64,000 nucleotides of DNA from the NCBI GenBank assembly GCA_958009055.1, contig OY253649.1, positions 1,178,001 to 1,242,000 of the forward strand, given 5' to 3'. The notes beneath the pieces are model-generated. The model had not been told where the DNA came from, did not search any database, and saw only the letters and a list, made by a program, of their open reading frames with translations. The translations under genes and the position numbers were made by a program. Origin of the DNA: Choricystis sp. odSpoLacu1. Its lineage: Eukaryota > Chlorophyta > Trebouxiophyceae. Positions 19,916-32,134 of this stretch are shown here, piece by piece. Position 1 is the stretch's first letter. Every line of letters starts with the position of its first letter.

Positions 19916-20316
19916 AGAGACGGAGGCCGGGTTCGAATGGACTCGGTCTTCTTTCGCAACAGAGAAAGTGATGTTGACGGCCTTTTTTTTTGAAAGTGGG
20001 CAGAGCGGAAGAGGGAGTGAAGGTGGGGGGGGGGGGGGGCGTGCGCGCTCGAGAGCAAAACAACCAACCCAAAAAACGGGCGCCACCCGCCCGCCGTTTC
20101 CCATCCTTGTTTCCGTGTTTGTGTGACAAAAGCCCCACGCGGCGCTGCCTGTTTCGCTGCCCCAAAAAACAACAATCAGTTTTGAGAGAGAGAAAGAAAG
20201 CAAGAAAGAAAAAGCAGCCGTTGACAAGAGCGGTACAACTTTTCCTCTTTTCTTGTCGCCTCCAAACCCCATCCCTTCCCTCCCTCTACAAACTCACGCA
20301 CAACACACCAGCCACC
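19916..20316. other. Spacer between psaL and the DRM/ARP-like gene
   Basis: About 400 bp with a T run at 19983-19991, a G run at 20027-20039 and a purine stretch near 20184-20212. It contains the 3' flank of psaL and the promoter of the next gene. The motif GGGTTCGAAT at 19928 recalls a tRNA T-loop but has no pairing stems. Confidence 0.35.
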
Positions 20317-21254
20317 ATGCTGAAACGCATCCTGTTCGGGCAGCCAGGTGAGCGAGGAGGGGAGCGGGGTCGCGGGGGAGCGAGGGGAGCCCGGCGTCGG
20401 GGGAGAAAGGCATGCGTCTTGCTTTTGCCCCGCCCCCACGCCCAAAACCCTCCCTCTCCGCGCCCTCTGCATGCTGCCTCGATGTTTCCACATCGTTAGC
20501 TGTCCTGTGGCGCGGGTGGCGCATCCGGAGGCGCCGGGTTGAGGGCGCGGGGGCACCACAAGCATGCGACCGCACACGCAACTGACTTTTTCTCGACTCC
20601 TACAGGCGTCCACCTGTCGCCCTCCATCGACGACTTCTCGCTGGGCACGCAGCACGATGGTGAGAGAGAGAGATGCAAGATGGCGGGAGAGAGAGGCAGG
20701 GGAGAGGGTGTGAGGGACAGGCGGAGGCGCAATCGACGTCGAGACGCTCTTTTCGTCTAGTCGCCCTGCCCCGCAGAAACCCACCACCACCATCACCACA
20801 CCCAACAGCCGAAGAAACCTACGGCTCCCCCCTGGCCGACCCCATCACCCCACACTCGCCCCCCGTGTCCGACATGGTCGCGCAGGCGGCGCCGTCGCCA
20901 CCGCCCCCACACCCCGCGCACGGCGTGGCCACCGCGCGCGTGTGGCGCGAGATCTTCCACCCGGGCTCCCCCCGCGTTGAGTCCGGCCGCCACGGCGCCG
21001 ACTACTACGACTCGTCTGTCGACACCGCGGGCGGCAGCATCTGGGATGAAGTGCTGAAGAGTGAGCGCCTGGCGGCGGCCGCCAAGCTTGCGCGCGAATC
21101 CAACGACCCCAACATGGACGCCACCGCCCTGAAACGGGAGCTGGGGGGCGGGGCTGAAGTGGATGCCCTGATCGCGGCGGCCGACGTCAAGGGGAATGGG
21201 CGCATCGAGTTTGGCGCGTTCAAGCGCGCGCTGTCGCTTGGGGAGAAAAAGTGA
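20317..21254 (+). CDS. Dormancy/auxin-associated (DRM/ARP)-like protein with degenerate EF-hand
   Basis: Three exons (20317-20347, 20606-20659, 20809-21254) give 176 aa. The centre, RVWREIFHPGSPRVESGRHG followed by ADYYDS and GGSIWDEVLKSE, resembles the conserved VWR-x-x-FHPGS...YDW block of the plant DRM1/auxin-repressed family. The N-terminal MLKRILFGQPG and SPLADPITPHSPP also fit its layout. The C-terminus adds VDALIAAADVKGNGRIEFGA, an EF-hand-like loop in which position 3 is Lys and position 12 is Ala, so calcium binding is doubtful. Family function is unclear; in plants these genes respond to growth arrest. The exon 3 acceptor CAACAG was chosen because it alone keeps the frame. Confidence 0.6.
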
Positions 21255-21451
21255 GGGAAACACCCCCGCCCCAAAACAAAACAAAAAAACAGAGCGCACG
21301 CACACCCGCGCTTTGTGCCTGCAGTGAGTGAAGTGTGATAGAGTGACTTTTCCTTTTTTGTGCGTGTTTTTTGCCAGCAGACCCTTGTAAAACCACCGGA
21401 GCGAAGAAGAGTGTGTTTTTTCGTTTTCGTTCGCGTTTCGAAAAAAACAAG

Positions 21452-22549
21452 ATGGCGCCCCCCCGCGGTATTCTTGTGACCGGCGCCACCGGCTTCCTGG
21501 GCCAATACGTTGTGCGTGAACTGGTGGCCAAAGATTGGAAGGTGTGTGGGTCGGGGGGTGCAGAGAAGGAATGCGCGGCCTTTCGCACCCACCCCCCGAC
21601 CCCCCGTCCCCAACCCACCCCCTCCTCCTCTCCCCAGCCCGTCGCCCTGGTCACCCCCTCCTCCGCCCCCGCCGCCGCCTGCCTGGGCATCCCCCTGGCC
21701 GTGGGAGACCTGGTGACGGGGGCCGGCCTGGCCGCGGCGGTCGAGGCCGCCGCGCGGGAAGGGGGCGGACTGGCTGCCATAATTAACGCGGCCGCCACCT
21801 CCTCCCCGCGCGTGTGCGAGGCCGATCCGGATGCTGCGAAAGCTGCCAACGTGCCGAGTCGGCTGATCGCAGCGTTGGCGGCGTGGTGGGAGGCGGCAGG
21901 CGGCGGGGAGGGGGAGGGCGCCCCCATCACCCCGCTGTTCGTTCAAATCTCGACAGACCAAGTCTACGGCGGCGCCGCCCCGCCGGGAGGGTGGCCAGAG
22001 GACGCCCCCCTGGCCCCCGTCAACGCGTATGGCAGGACCAAAGTCGAAGCAGAGGCAGCCATCGCTTCCGCGTGGCCGCGCGCCGTCGCACTGCGCTGCT
22101 CCGTCATGGTGGGCGCCGTCACCCCCCTCCCCCACCCCGTGGCCGGCACCCGCTTCCTGCAGTTTGTGGATGGCGTGGTGGGCGGTGGTGGCGACACGGG
22201 CGCCACCTTTTACGAGGACGAGTGGCGGTGTTTCGTGGCGGTGGGCGATGTTGCGAGAATCGCGGTGGGCGAGATCGCAGCCGCTGCTGCCGCCGACGCG
22301 CCCGCCCGCCCTCCCATCATCAATGTGGGCGGCCCCGAACGCATGTCCAGGCTGGCTTTCGCGCGCCTGGTGGCGCGTGTGCGGGGCGTGCCCACGACCG
22401 CGGTCGCGGCCGCGCGCGCGGCCGACGCGCCGCCGCACGGCGTGGCGTCTCCCGCCGACATAGCCATGGACACCAGCCTGGCGCAACGGCTGGGGTACAG
22501 GCTGACCCCCATGGAGGACGTGGTGGCGGCGTGCCAGCCGGGCGAGTGA
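21452..22549 (+). CDS. RmlD/MAT2B-like NAD(P)-dependent reductase (SDR fold)
   Basis: Exons are 21452-21541 and 21638-22549, with a 96-nt intron whose length is a multiple of three. The 333-aa protein is an extended short-chain dehydrogenase: the nucleotide motif GATGFLGQYV near the N-terminus, NAAATSSPRVCEADPDAA, the catalytic STDQVYGG and YGRTK, and a substrate part with VGDVARIAVGEI. The pattern matches dTDP-4-dehydrorhamnose reductase and its relative MAT2B, a regulatory partner of methionine adenosyltransferase. I cannot separate the two. There is no targeting peptide, so it is probably cytosolic. The stop is followed by a GA-rich tract. Confidence 0.78.
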   Translation: MAPPRGILVTGATGFLGQYVVRELVAKDWKVCGSGGAEKECAAFRTHPPTPRPQPTPSSSPQPVALVTPSSAPAAACLGIPLAVGDLVTGAGLAAAVEAAAREGGGLAAIINAAATSSPRVCEADPDAAKAANVPSRLIAALAAWWEAAGGGEGEGAPITPLFVQISTDQVYGGAAPPGGWPEDAPLAPVNAYGRTKVEAEAAIASAWPRAVALRCSVMVGAVTPLPHPVAGTRFLQFVDGVVGGGGDTGATFYEDEWRCFVAVGDVARIAVGEIAAAAAADAPARPPIINVGGPERMSRLAFARLVARVRGVPTTAVAAARAADAPPHGVASPADIAMDTSLAQRLGYRLTPMEDVVAACQPGE

Positions 22550-22772
22550 GGGAAGAGAGGGGAAGGCACGCTCGCTGGAAAGCGTTTTGTTTGAAAAAAC
22601 AAACAACACAAAGACTAGAAATTTAAAACAAAATGAAAAAACACACGCACAACAAAAGAAGTCAGGGCGGTGGTGTGGGCGGGGGGCGCAGCCAAAACCG
22701 GGCGCGCGCGTGGTTTTGGCGTGGACGCACACACTCTATCAATGAAAACACACACACTCACCACACCACACT

Positions 22773-25640
22773 TCAATCCCCCGAAAACGCGGACCGAGGC
22801 AGCTTGGTGCCGTCCGGCGTGCGCGACGACGGCGGGATGGGCACGGGCGCGGTGTCCCCGCTGGAGCCGACGCCGGGCGGCGTGGGCGCGGGCGCACCGC
22901 TGCCCCCACCCCCCAACGCCGACACCGGTGGCACAGTGCCCTCCCCATCCACCGACGCCGACACGTCGGTGCCATACCCCGACTCGGTGGGGGCCAGGCC
23001 GGATGTCGCGGCCGCCAGGCCGGAGGCGGCGCCCAGCAGCCCGCCGCCACCGTCGCCGGGGGTCGGGGGCGGCGGCGACGCGCCGCCCACGCGGCCCGCC
23101 GCCGCGGCGGCAGCCCCAAAACTGGAGGGGATGGGGGGGCGGGCGCTGCCCGTCCGAAACGATCCGCCCGCCCGCACAGACGAGGAGCCGGGCGCCAGGG
23201 CAGAGGGGGAGGAGGGTGTGCACACCGACGACGCAGAGACGCGCGCCGCGGCAGCCGCAGCCGCGGGCCCGGGCGTCGCCCTCAACCGCTCATACACATC
23301 CTTGGCGGATGGCCGCTGCGCCGGGTCGCGCGCGCGGCATGCGTCGATGAGCGCTGCCACGTCAGCGGGGCACTCGTCCGGCACGCGCACCGGCCGCATC
23401 TGCCGGTTGCGCGGCGGCTCCCCCGCGCACAGCTCCCACAGAATGACGCCGTAGGAGTAGATGTCGGCTTTCTCGGACACACGCTCCCCGGCCAACAGTT
23501 CGGGCGCCGCCCAGTCAAACGTGCCTTCCATCGAGACTTGTGTGTCGGCGCGGGAGAGGACTTTGGACAGGCCCACGTCCGACACCTTGGCCGAGTGCGC
23601 CCGGTCCAGCAGCACGTTGGCCGGCTTCAGGTCCAGGTGGACGACGGGTGGAGTGCGGGAGTGCATGTAGACAATGGCGCGCGCGACGTCGAGAGCGACC
23701 GCGCGACCGCGCTTCGGCCACCCATACTCCCTCCCAAAGTCGCGCCCCAGGGCGCGGTGCAGGTCGCCCCGGGCGGCATACTCCAGCACCAAAGCGATGC
23801 GATCCCCCGCCATGTAGGCGCCCTGGAACTGGACGATGTTGGGGTGGCGCAGCGACTTCAGGAGGGCGACCTCGCGCGCAAAGCGGGCCGCCTCGCGCGG
23901 GGCCTGCGACCCCACCAGCTTCACCGCGACCCGTGTCGCGCCATCCAGGTCAGCCAGGTAGACGGCCCCAAACCCGCCCTCCCCCAGCACGACGGGGGTG
24001 CCGGCGTCGTCTGCCAGGATGGAGACGCGGGCGGGGTCGAGCTGCCAGTCGGTGGAGCCCAGGGCGGCCGCGAGTTCAGGGTCGGCCGCCCCCGCCCCCG
24101 CCAGCGAGCCAGGCACCCCCGAAACCGAGGCGTACGTGGACAGCGTGGCCGTCAACAGGGACGCCAGGGCGGCGCCATCCATGGCGGTGCCGTCGGTGCG
24201 GGACGACCCGCCGCCGGGGAGGGTCGACCCGTAGGCGCGGCCGCCCGGGCCGTGCTTGGACCCACTGTCCAGCCTCGAGCTGGCTTCAGCCAGGCCCTGC
24301 TCCAGTCCTTTCTCGCGCCCCGCCGCCTCAGCGGTGCGGGCGGCCCGGTGCAGGGAGGCGCGCCACGCAAAGGCAGCAGCAGCCGCGAGGAGCGCGACGC
24401 TAGCGATCGAGCCCACCACCGCGCCCGTTATCTGTCCCGCGCGGCCGGCGTAGGGAACGGGCATGGCGTCCCGCACGGCTTGCGTGAACACGGTGTCGGG
24501 GGACGGCAGGGGCTGCGTCGCGTTCTGGGCCGCGTCGTACCGTCCGCCCGCAATCGGATCAGGCACAGACGTGATCGTATAAGTGCTGGACGGCCACAAA
24601 TACTGGTCCACCGTGTACAAATACGAGTTGCACACGCGCGTCACGTTGACAATCGGGGTGGCTTGGACGTCGGACAGCAGGTCGTCGACGAGGGCGGTGG
24701 TCGCGCCGCCCAAGTACACAGGGGCAAAATTCAAAACGTATTTTTTGTCTTTCGTCACCGTCGCCAGGCTGGTGGGGGCGGAGGGCACGCCCCGCAGACC
24801 GTCCAGGGTGTAGGCTTGGGGCAGGGAGCGGAAGAGCCACATGGAGGCGACCTGAGTGGTGGGAAGAAGGGAGGGTTGAGGTTGTTTTGTTTTGTTCAAC
24901 CATCCTCTCACACACACACCACCATTCCCCTTCCACTCACCTTGCCCAGCAGAATCTGACTCTCCAGGCTGTCCAGGGCTGGCATGTTGCCCTCCGCCGC
25001 CTGGAACGAGGCCGCGATGTTGATGTACGCGCGGTCTGAGACTGCAAACACGCTGATCGGTGTCTCGGGGGAGGGGTACAGCTCCAGCAGCTCGGGGTGG
25101 GCGGCCAGGGTGGCCTGCTTGAGGGTGAGTGTGCTCGAGTCGCGGAAGGCGTCCGCCCACGTCGTGCCGCACGGCAGTTCGTGCAGGGGGAGGCGGCCCG
25201 ACAGCGCGGCCTCGAGAGGGGGGGGGGGAAGGGAAAGGGGTGGCGGTTGGCTGGCTGCTCCCCGCGACCATGTTGATGTGGTTCTCAGTCTCGCCTCGGA
25301 CCGCGGGCGGGCGTCCGGAGGCCAGGCGGGCGGGCGCCAACCGCCGCGGGAGTGGAGAGAGAGGGACCGGGCGCGCCCGCGCAGTTCGGTCGTGCGGCCG
25401 CGGGCCTGCGCTCCTCCTTGCCCAGCCGCCCGCCCCGCTCCCCGTCGCCTCGGACCCCCCGTCCACAAACACGCGTCCACGCGTCGGGCAACGGGTTGGA
25501 CGAGGGCCGAGGGCGGGCGGCAGAGCGCGCCCAGCTAGCCCCCCCCCCCAATTTCTCCCGCAACTCACCGCCTGTCGCCCAGCGACCGCCACCAGCACCA
25601 CGGCCGCCGCCACCGCCCTCCAGGGAGGGTGACGCGCCAT
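22773..25640 (-). CDS. Receptor-like kinase with extracellular fasciclin (FAS1) domain
   Basis: Exons are 25569-25640 (signal peptide), 24941-25210 and 22773-24851, all joined in phase 0, giving 806 aa. The order is: a signal peptide (AVAAAVVLVAVAGRQA); a FAS1-like domain at about 25-210 with TLTLKQATLAAHPELLELYP, ISVFAVSDRAYINIAASFQ, SQILLGK and YVLNFAPVYLGGATTALVDD; one membrane helix at about 255-277; a linker; a TKL-type kinase at about 392-640; and a Pro/Ser/Ala-rich tail. Kinase motifs are GEGGFGAVY, VAVK, HLDLKPANVLLD, DVG in place of DFG, and APE, so catalysis is plausible. The first intron uses a CTCGAG acceptor without a clear CAG. FAS1 domains mediate adhesion, so it may sense wall or matrix. 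The pairing is unusual. Confidence 0.85.
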   Translation of the reverse strand: MARHPPWRAVAAAVVLVAVAGRQAVSCGRNWGGGLAGRALPPALGPRPTRCPTRGRVFVDGGSEATGSGAGGWARRSAGPRPHDRTARARPVPLSPLPRRLAPARLASGRPPAVRGETENHINMVAGSSQPTATPFPSPPPSRGRAVGPPPPARTAVRHDVGGRLPRLEHTHPQAGHPGRPPRAAGAVPLPRDTDQRVCSLRPRVHQHRGLVPGGGGQHASPGQPGESDSAGQGEWKGNGGVCVRGWLNKTKQPQPSLLPTTQVASMWLFRSLPQAYTLDGLRGVPSAPTSLATVTKDKKYVLNFAPVYLGGATTALVDDLLSDVQATPIVNVTRVCNSYLYTVDQYLWPSSTYTITSVPDPIAGGRYDAAQNATQPLPSPDTVFTQAVRDAMPVPYAGRAGQITGAVVGSIASVALLAAAAAFAWRASLHRAARTAEAAGREKGLEQGLAEASSRLDSGSKHGPGGRAYGSTLPGGGSSRTDGTAMDGAALASLLTATLSTYASVSGVPGSLAGAGAADPELAAALGSTDWQLDPARVSILADDAGTPVVLGEGGFGAVYLADLDGATRVAVKLVGSQAPREAARFAREVALLKSLRHPNIVQFQGAYMAGDRIALVLEYAARGDLHRALGRDFGREYGWPKRGRAVALDVARAIVYMHSRTPPVVHLDLKPANVLLDRAHSAKVSDVGLSKVLSRADTQVSMEGTFDWAAPELLAGERVSEKADIYSYGVILWELCAGEPPRNRQMRPVRVPDECPADVAALIDACRARDPAQRPSAKDVYERLRATPGPAAAAAAARVSASSVCTPSSPSALAPGSSSVRAGGSFRTGSARPPIPSSFGAAAAAAGRVGGASPPPPTPGDGGGGLLGAASGLAAATSGLAPTESGYGTDVSASVDGEGTVPPVSALGGGGSGAPAPTPPGVGSSGDTAPVPIPPSSRTPDGTKLPRSAFSGD

Positions 25641-26185
25641 GCGGGCGCTGGGGAAGAGGGGGGGGGGGGGGTGGCGCGGCAGGCGCAGAGGAAAGAAAGG
25701 AAATAGAAATGGGGAATGATGACGCCGGCGGCTTCGCTTTGCAAAGCCAGGTGGGAAAACACACGGGGCTCCCCACACACACTTGACCTGCCCCCCCCCC
25801 CCACTCGCCTTTTGTGTAGAATGGTTTGGGTTGGTTGGTTCACACGGTAAGAAGAAAAGAAAGAGTGGATGAAAAAAAAAGGGGGGCGAGGGGAGAGGGG
25901 CCGCGCACGCTCAGGCAAGACGGGCGGCCGGCGAACAAAAGAGTGGGCCGGTGGGGGTCCCGTCGCGCCCGCACCACCCTCCACAGACCAGATGAAAAAA
26001 GGGTTAGGGAGTGAGTTTTCTTTGTTTTTTTATGTGTGTTTTTGTGAGTGTGGTTTTGGGTCCGCGCCAGAGGCGGGACGCCCAAGACCAGGCCACCCCT
26101 CTCTCCGTCAGTGTTCCCCCCCCCACACACCGCTCTCCCTCTCCTCTCTCCACACACACACACAATCCCCACGCTCTCTCCCTCT
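25641..26185. other. Gene-free stretch upstream of the FAS1 kinase
   Basis: These 545 bp hold the promoter and leader of the FAS1 kinase and the 3' flank of the H1-like gene, both on the minus strand. There are C runs (25791-25802), G runs (25661-25670) and CA-rich patches (26152-26164). No supported gene or repeat array is visible. Confidence 0.4.
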
Positions 26186-27379
26186 TCACTTCCGGCCAGC
26201 CCGCTTGCTGCGCGGCTGGGTGGTTTTCTTCACCACTTTTTTGGCGACGGCCTTCTTCTTGCTCGGCGTCGCCTTCTTGGGCGCTGCCACCACCCGCCGC
26301 GCGGGCGACCGCACCATGGGCACCGTCACCGGGCCCGCCGCCTTGACGGCGGCCGCTTTGGCGGCCTTGGCTGCGCGCGCCTTGGCCAACGCGGCCAGCT
26401 TGGAGGGCGAGGGCGGCGCCTTGGGCGCGTTGGACGCGGCCTTGGCTTTGGGCGCCGCCTTCTTGGCGGGGCGTTTGGACGGGGTGGGGGCCGCCTTCTT
26501 GGGGGAGGCAGACACCGCGGCGACAGCGGTGGCGACGCCGGCGGCAGCCGCGCGGCGCGGCGAGCGCGCGGCGGGCGCGGGGGCGGCCCGCTTGGGCGCG
26601 GGGGCCGCGCGGCGCACGGGCTTGCGAGCGGGCGACTTTTTGGTGGCGGCGGGCGACTTCTTGACAGGGGCCGGCGACTTTTTGGCGGCGGGCGACTGGT
26701 GTGGAAAGGGAGGGAAAGCAAGGCAAGCGTGAGTGTGTGCTTGAGCGGCGGCACGCGGCAGGCGGTGACGCCGTCAGGGCTGCGGATGTCTGGACGGAGA
26801 GCGCGCCAACTGCAAGAATCGACTCATGCGCCCATACTGGGGGTGGAGGGTCGGCAGGCGGGAGGCGGCTGCCGCGTCGCGGGGGCGAGAGGGCCCACCA
26901 ATGTCGCGCGCGCGCATTTTTTTTCCTCGCTCGCGCGGTCTCGTTTCATCGCCCCATTCCTCACCTTCTTAGGGGTCGCCTCCTTCTTGACGGGGGCGGA
27001 CGAGCCGCCTACCAGCGGCACGTAGCTGTGTGTGGGAGAGAGTGGGAGAAGGGAGGGACGCGTCAGCACAACGGACTGAAAGGAGGGCTGGGCTGCGCGC
27101 ATGGCGCGCTCTACCCCCTCCCGCGCCCCCTCCCCAGCCCCTCGGCCACCGTAACGTCGGTGCAGCGTCAGCGTGGGGTGTGTGTGTGTAGCGCGCAGGG
27201 CACGGTGGGCAGAGCCAGGGGGTAGGAATCCGAGGGAGGCCGCGGCGGGGGGGAGAGCCGGCCGCGAACAAACACGAAAAAACAAACACACAACGCCAGC
27301 CCCCCACCACCACCAACCCACACCTGACGATCGTGGCCGCCGTGCTCTTGACGTATTTGAGAATCTTGGACGCCACCAT
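26186..27379 (-). CDS. Lysine/alanine-rich histone H1-tail-like protein without a globular domain
   Basis: Exons are 27324-27379, 26965-27025 and 26186-26695, giving 208 aa. The N-terminus, MVASKILKYVKSTAATIV followed by SYVPLVGG, is too short and unlike the roughly 80-residue winged-helix H1 domain. From residue 40 on it is a classical H1 tail: repeated KSPA and SPKK-type motifs (SPAAKKSPAPVKKSPAATKK), then long Ala/Lys/Pro stretches and a basic end, TTQPRSKRAGRK. Such tails bind linker DNA and are targets of cyclin-dependent kinases. Nuclear localisation is inferred. A missed exon with the winged helix cannot be excluded, but both introns (298 and 269 nt) are too small for one and show no such frame. 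Confidence 0.7.
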
Positions 27380-27585
27380 CGTGTCTTGACAGGGGGAGGG
27401 GAGGGTGGAAGGGGGGGTGGGAGATAGACAACGGGAACGGCGAGTGTGAAGAGAGAGGAAAAAGACTCTGCCACACACGCTCGCACCACACAGAGAACTC
27501 TGAACATAACGCGCCCAGCGTCGCGCCGCGTTCGGCAAAACCTAACACGCACGCCACCCCACGTCGCTCACTCTTCCCTCCTGCC
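27380..27585. promoter_or_regulatory. Divergent spacer between H1-like gene and squalene epoxidase
   Basis: This 206-bp gap separates two opposed start codons and so should contain both promoters. The sequence mixes GA-rich and CA-rich tracts. No known motif is obvious; the role is inferred from orientation. Confidence 0.4.
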
Positions 27586-29696
<2,111 letters not shown>

Positions 29697-29941
29697 AGAG
29701 AGAGAGAGAGGTGTGCTGGAATTCCCCCACCCCTACCATTCTTCCCATTCTTTTTTACGTTTTGTTGGTGGGGTTGTTCAAACCAGGGGGAAACGATTGG
29801 TGTGTTGAAACAAAACAAAAAAAAAAGGGACGCACAAAACAAACGAAACAAAAAATCATCACTCCCCACTGTTTCTCCGCGCCTCTCCCCAACCCCAAAC
29901 CCGCCCCGCTTTCCCCCAAACCCGCCCTCATTAACGCCGTC

Positions 29942-31066
29942 ATGTCGTCCTCCCTGTCCACCGCCGCTGCCGAACACGCCGCCCGCGCCTTCGACGCCGC
30001 CGTCGCGGCGGGTGACCGCGCCGCCCTCGCGCGCGCGCTCGCGCCGCACGCAGTCCTGCACGCCGACGGCGTCTCCCTGCGCCGCGAGGTCGTGGGCCGG
30101 GGCGCGGTGGTGGCCTACTTTGGCCGGTTTTTTGAGCGGTGCGTGTGGTGTGGGTGGGTGTGGGTCTAAAACGGGAGGAGGGGGTGAGTCAGCGCCCGCG
30201 TTTTGTTGACCCTCCCTCGGAACCCCTCCCGCCGCCGTCCCCGCTCCCCGCTGCCTCCCGCCGACGCCCCATCCAAACCCTCTCACAGCTACACCTACAT
30301 TCACCACGTGCTGTGTGGCTCCACCGCCCAACTCTCCTCCACCCGCGCCATCGCGTTTGCCTTTTATCGCGACGAGGGCGTCGCCCCCACCACGCCGCGC
30401 GGCGGGGAGGCGCCCCCCCCGCCGGGCGGCGACGTCGTTTACGGCGCGTCCGCCTATGAATTCGAAGTGGTGGAGGGTGGAGACCTGGCCATCACCGACA
30501 TCTACCTCACCCGCCAACTCGCGACGGGGGAGGCGGCCCGCAAGCTGGGCGGGCGGCCGCACGCGGACTACGGCCCCCTTCTGGCTCGCCTCCCCCTCGC
30601 CACCGCGGTGGAAGGGTCGGCGGGCGCCCACACGCCGGCCCGCGCCGCCAAGCACGCCGCCGCGGCGGACGCGTACAACACCGCCTGGTCGACAGGGGAC
30701 GTCAACGCCGCCCTGCCCGTCCTTTCCCCCTCCTTCACCTCGTTCTCCCTGCTCACCGGCACCGTGGCCGACGGACGGGCCGCCTTCCAGGAGACGGTGG
30801 AAAGCCTGCACTCGCGGTGGGAGCCGCACTGGCACGACGCGGTGGCCGCCCCCACCCCCGGCAACAAAGCGTTTGTCCTGTGGCGGGCCTCTGGCTTAGC
30901 GGCGATCGACGCCGAGAGCACCGGCCTGCCCCAACACCACGCCTGGACGTCCACGTGGGGCATCTCCCTGCTGCTGTTCTCGGAGGACGATGACGCGATC
31001 GAGTCCGCGCTGTCGTTCGCGCCGCCGCTGCCCGGGGGGCGGGCGGCGCTGGCGGCCAAGGAGTGA
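29942..31066 (+). CDS. Protein with two NTF2-like (SnoaL-type) domains
   Basis: Exons are 29942-30138 and 30289-31066 (150-nt intron, phase 2), giving 324 aa. The first half begins AAEHAARAFDAAVAAGDRAA, then VGRGAVVAYFGRFFERYTYI and YEFEVVEGGDLAITDIYL. The second half repeats the pattern: AAADAYNTAWSTGDVNAALP, SLLTGTVADGRAAFQETVES, KAFVLWRASGLAAI. Each resembles the cone-shaped NTF2-like fold used by many small-molecule enzymes and carriers. Catalytic residues cannot be named, so function is open. There is no targeting signal. The stop codon lies inside the first copy of a short intergenic duplication. Confidence 0.6.
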
Positions 31067-31197
31067 AGGAGAGAGGGTTTTGCATTAACACGCACGGAGA
31101 GGCCGACACAACACACGAGCCGCCAGTGCCGCTCAAGGAGTGAAGGAGAGAGAGAGGGGGGGGTGCACACGCCTTCACGCGGAGAGGCCGACACAAC
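31057..31197. repeat. Imperfect tandem duplication across the stop of the NTF2-like gene
   Basis: The 19-mer that includes the stop codon (31057-31075, CAAGGAGTGAAGGAGAGAG) recurs at 31134-31152, and a second 18-mer (31095-31112, CGGAGAGGCCGACACAAC) recurs at 31180-31197. Offsets of 77 and 85 bp indicate one tandem duplication with small indels in the purine and C/A tracts. Confidence 0.85.
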
Positions 31198-31216
31198 GCC
31201 CCCTTTTAACTCAACA

Positions 31217-31923
31217 ATGTCGCCCGTCCCGACCGCCCGCCCCCTCCCCACGGCCCCCGCCACCGCGGCGCTGCCGCATGCCGCCTTTGCCCGTCGCTCC
31301 GTCCTGGCCGCCGCCGCCGCCCTGGTCGCCCGCCCCGCGGCCGCCGCGATCGGGGTGTGGGACGGCAAGTCGTCCGCCCTCGGCTCCTGCCCCGTCGGCG
31401 CCGCGGGGGATGGGTGCCGCTCCTCCCTGCTGGCCGCCGACGTGGCCAAGGGGGTGAAACTGGGGGGCGCGTCGTCGGGGGCGTCCGCGCCGCTCGCGTC
31501 GGGGGCGACCACCGCGGCCAAGCTGGGTGGCCCGTACGCTGCCGAGACGCGCGCCCTGGCGGCCTCCATGAAAGCGTACCTCGCGCTGGCGGCGGACGAC
31601 CCGGCCAGGGTGCCTGCGGGCAGGAAGGTGAAAATTTGGGGGGTTGTGGGAGGGTCGTCGCGTGTTGATCGATTAGTCTTGTTTTTTCAACCACCACCAC
31701 CCACCTCCCCTCTCAGCTGCGTGCCGACGGCTCGGCCTGGGTGTCCCGCTACGCGCGCGGCGGCTCCGCGCGCGCCATTTCGGCGCGCCGGTTTTACATT
31801 GCTGTTGATGCTCTCGGCGGCCACGTTGCGGCCAACGGGGCGGCGCCTTACCCGCCCGCCAAAGTGCCCAAACTGGTGGCCAACCTGGATGATGCGTTAG
31901 TGCAGTTGGAGAAGGAGGGGTGA
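31217..31923 (+). CDS. Psb27-like thylakoid lumen protein
   Basis: Exons are 31217-31627 and 31717-31923 (89-nt intron, phase 0), giving 205 aa. A plastid transit peptide leads to a twin-arginine lumen signal, FARRSVLAAAAALVARPAAA, with cleavage expected after the Ala run near residue 43. The C-terminal part, YAAETRALAASMKAYLALAA, then DDPARVPAGRK, SAWVSRYARGG and FYIAVDALGGHVAANGAAPY, follows the four-helix Psb27 pattern. Psb27 proteins assist assembly and repair of the PSII oxygen-evolving complex. The middle Gly/Ala/Ser-rich segment is longer than usual, so a divergent Psb27 is likely. Tat export is inferred from the RR motif. Confidence 0.72.
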
Positions 31924-32134
31924 TTGTGTTTTTTGGCTGGGTTGGTTGTCAAAAACGGGCAGAGAGAGAAAAAGAGCGCCCCACAATCAGTTTCGTTTTG
32001 CGGTTTCCCCTCTCTCTCTCCGCCCCTCCACCCACCCGACACCCTCGCTCGTGGCTGGGGGGCACACACGCCTCTCTCGGGCATCGCGCCGCCCCTCCAT
32101 CGCGGGTAGCACAAGCCCCAAAACACAACCCTCA

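Noticed and set aside
19920..19945. A GGGTTCGAAT T-loop-like string suggesting a tRNA
   Set aside because: No flanking stems, no anticodon arm or acceptor stem can be drawn.
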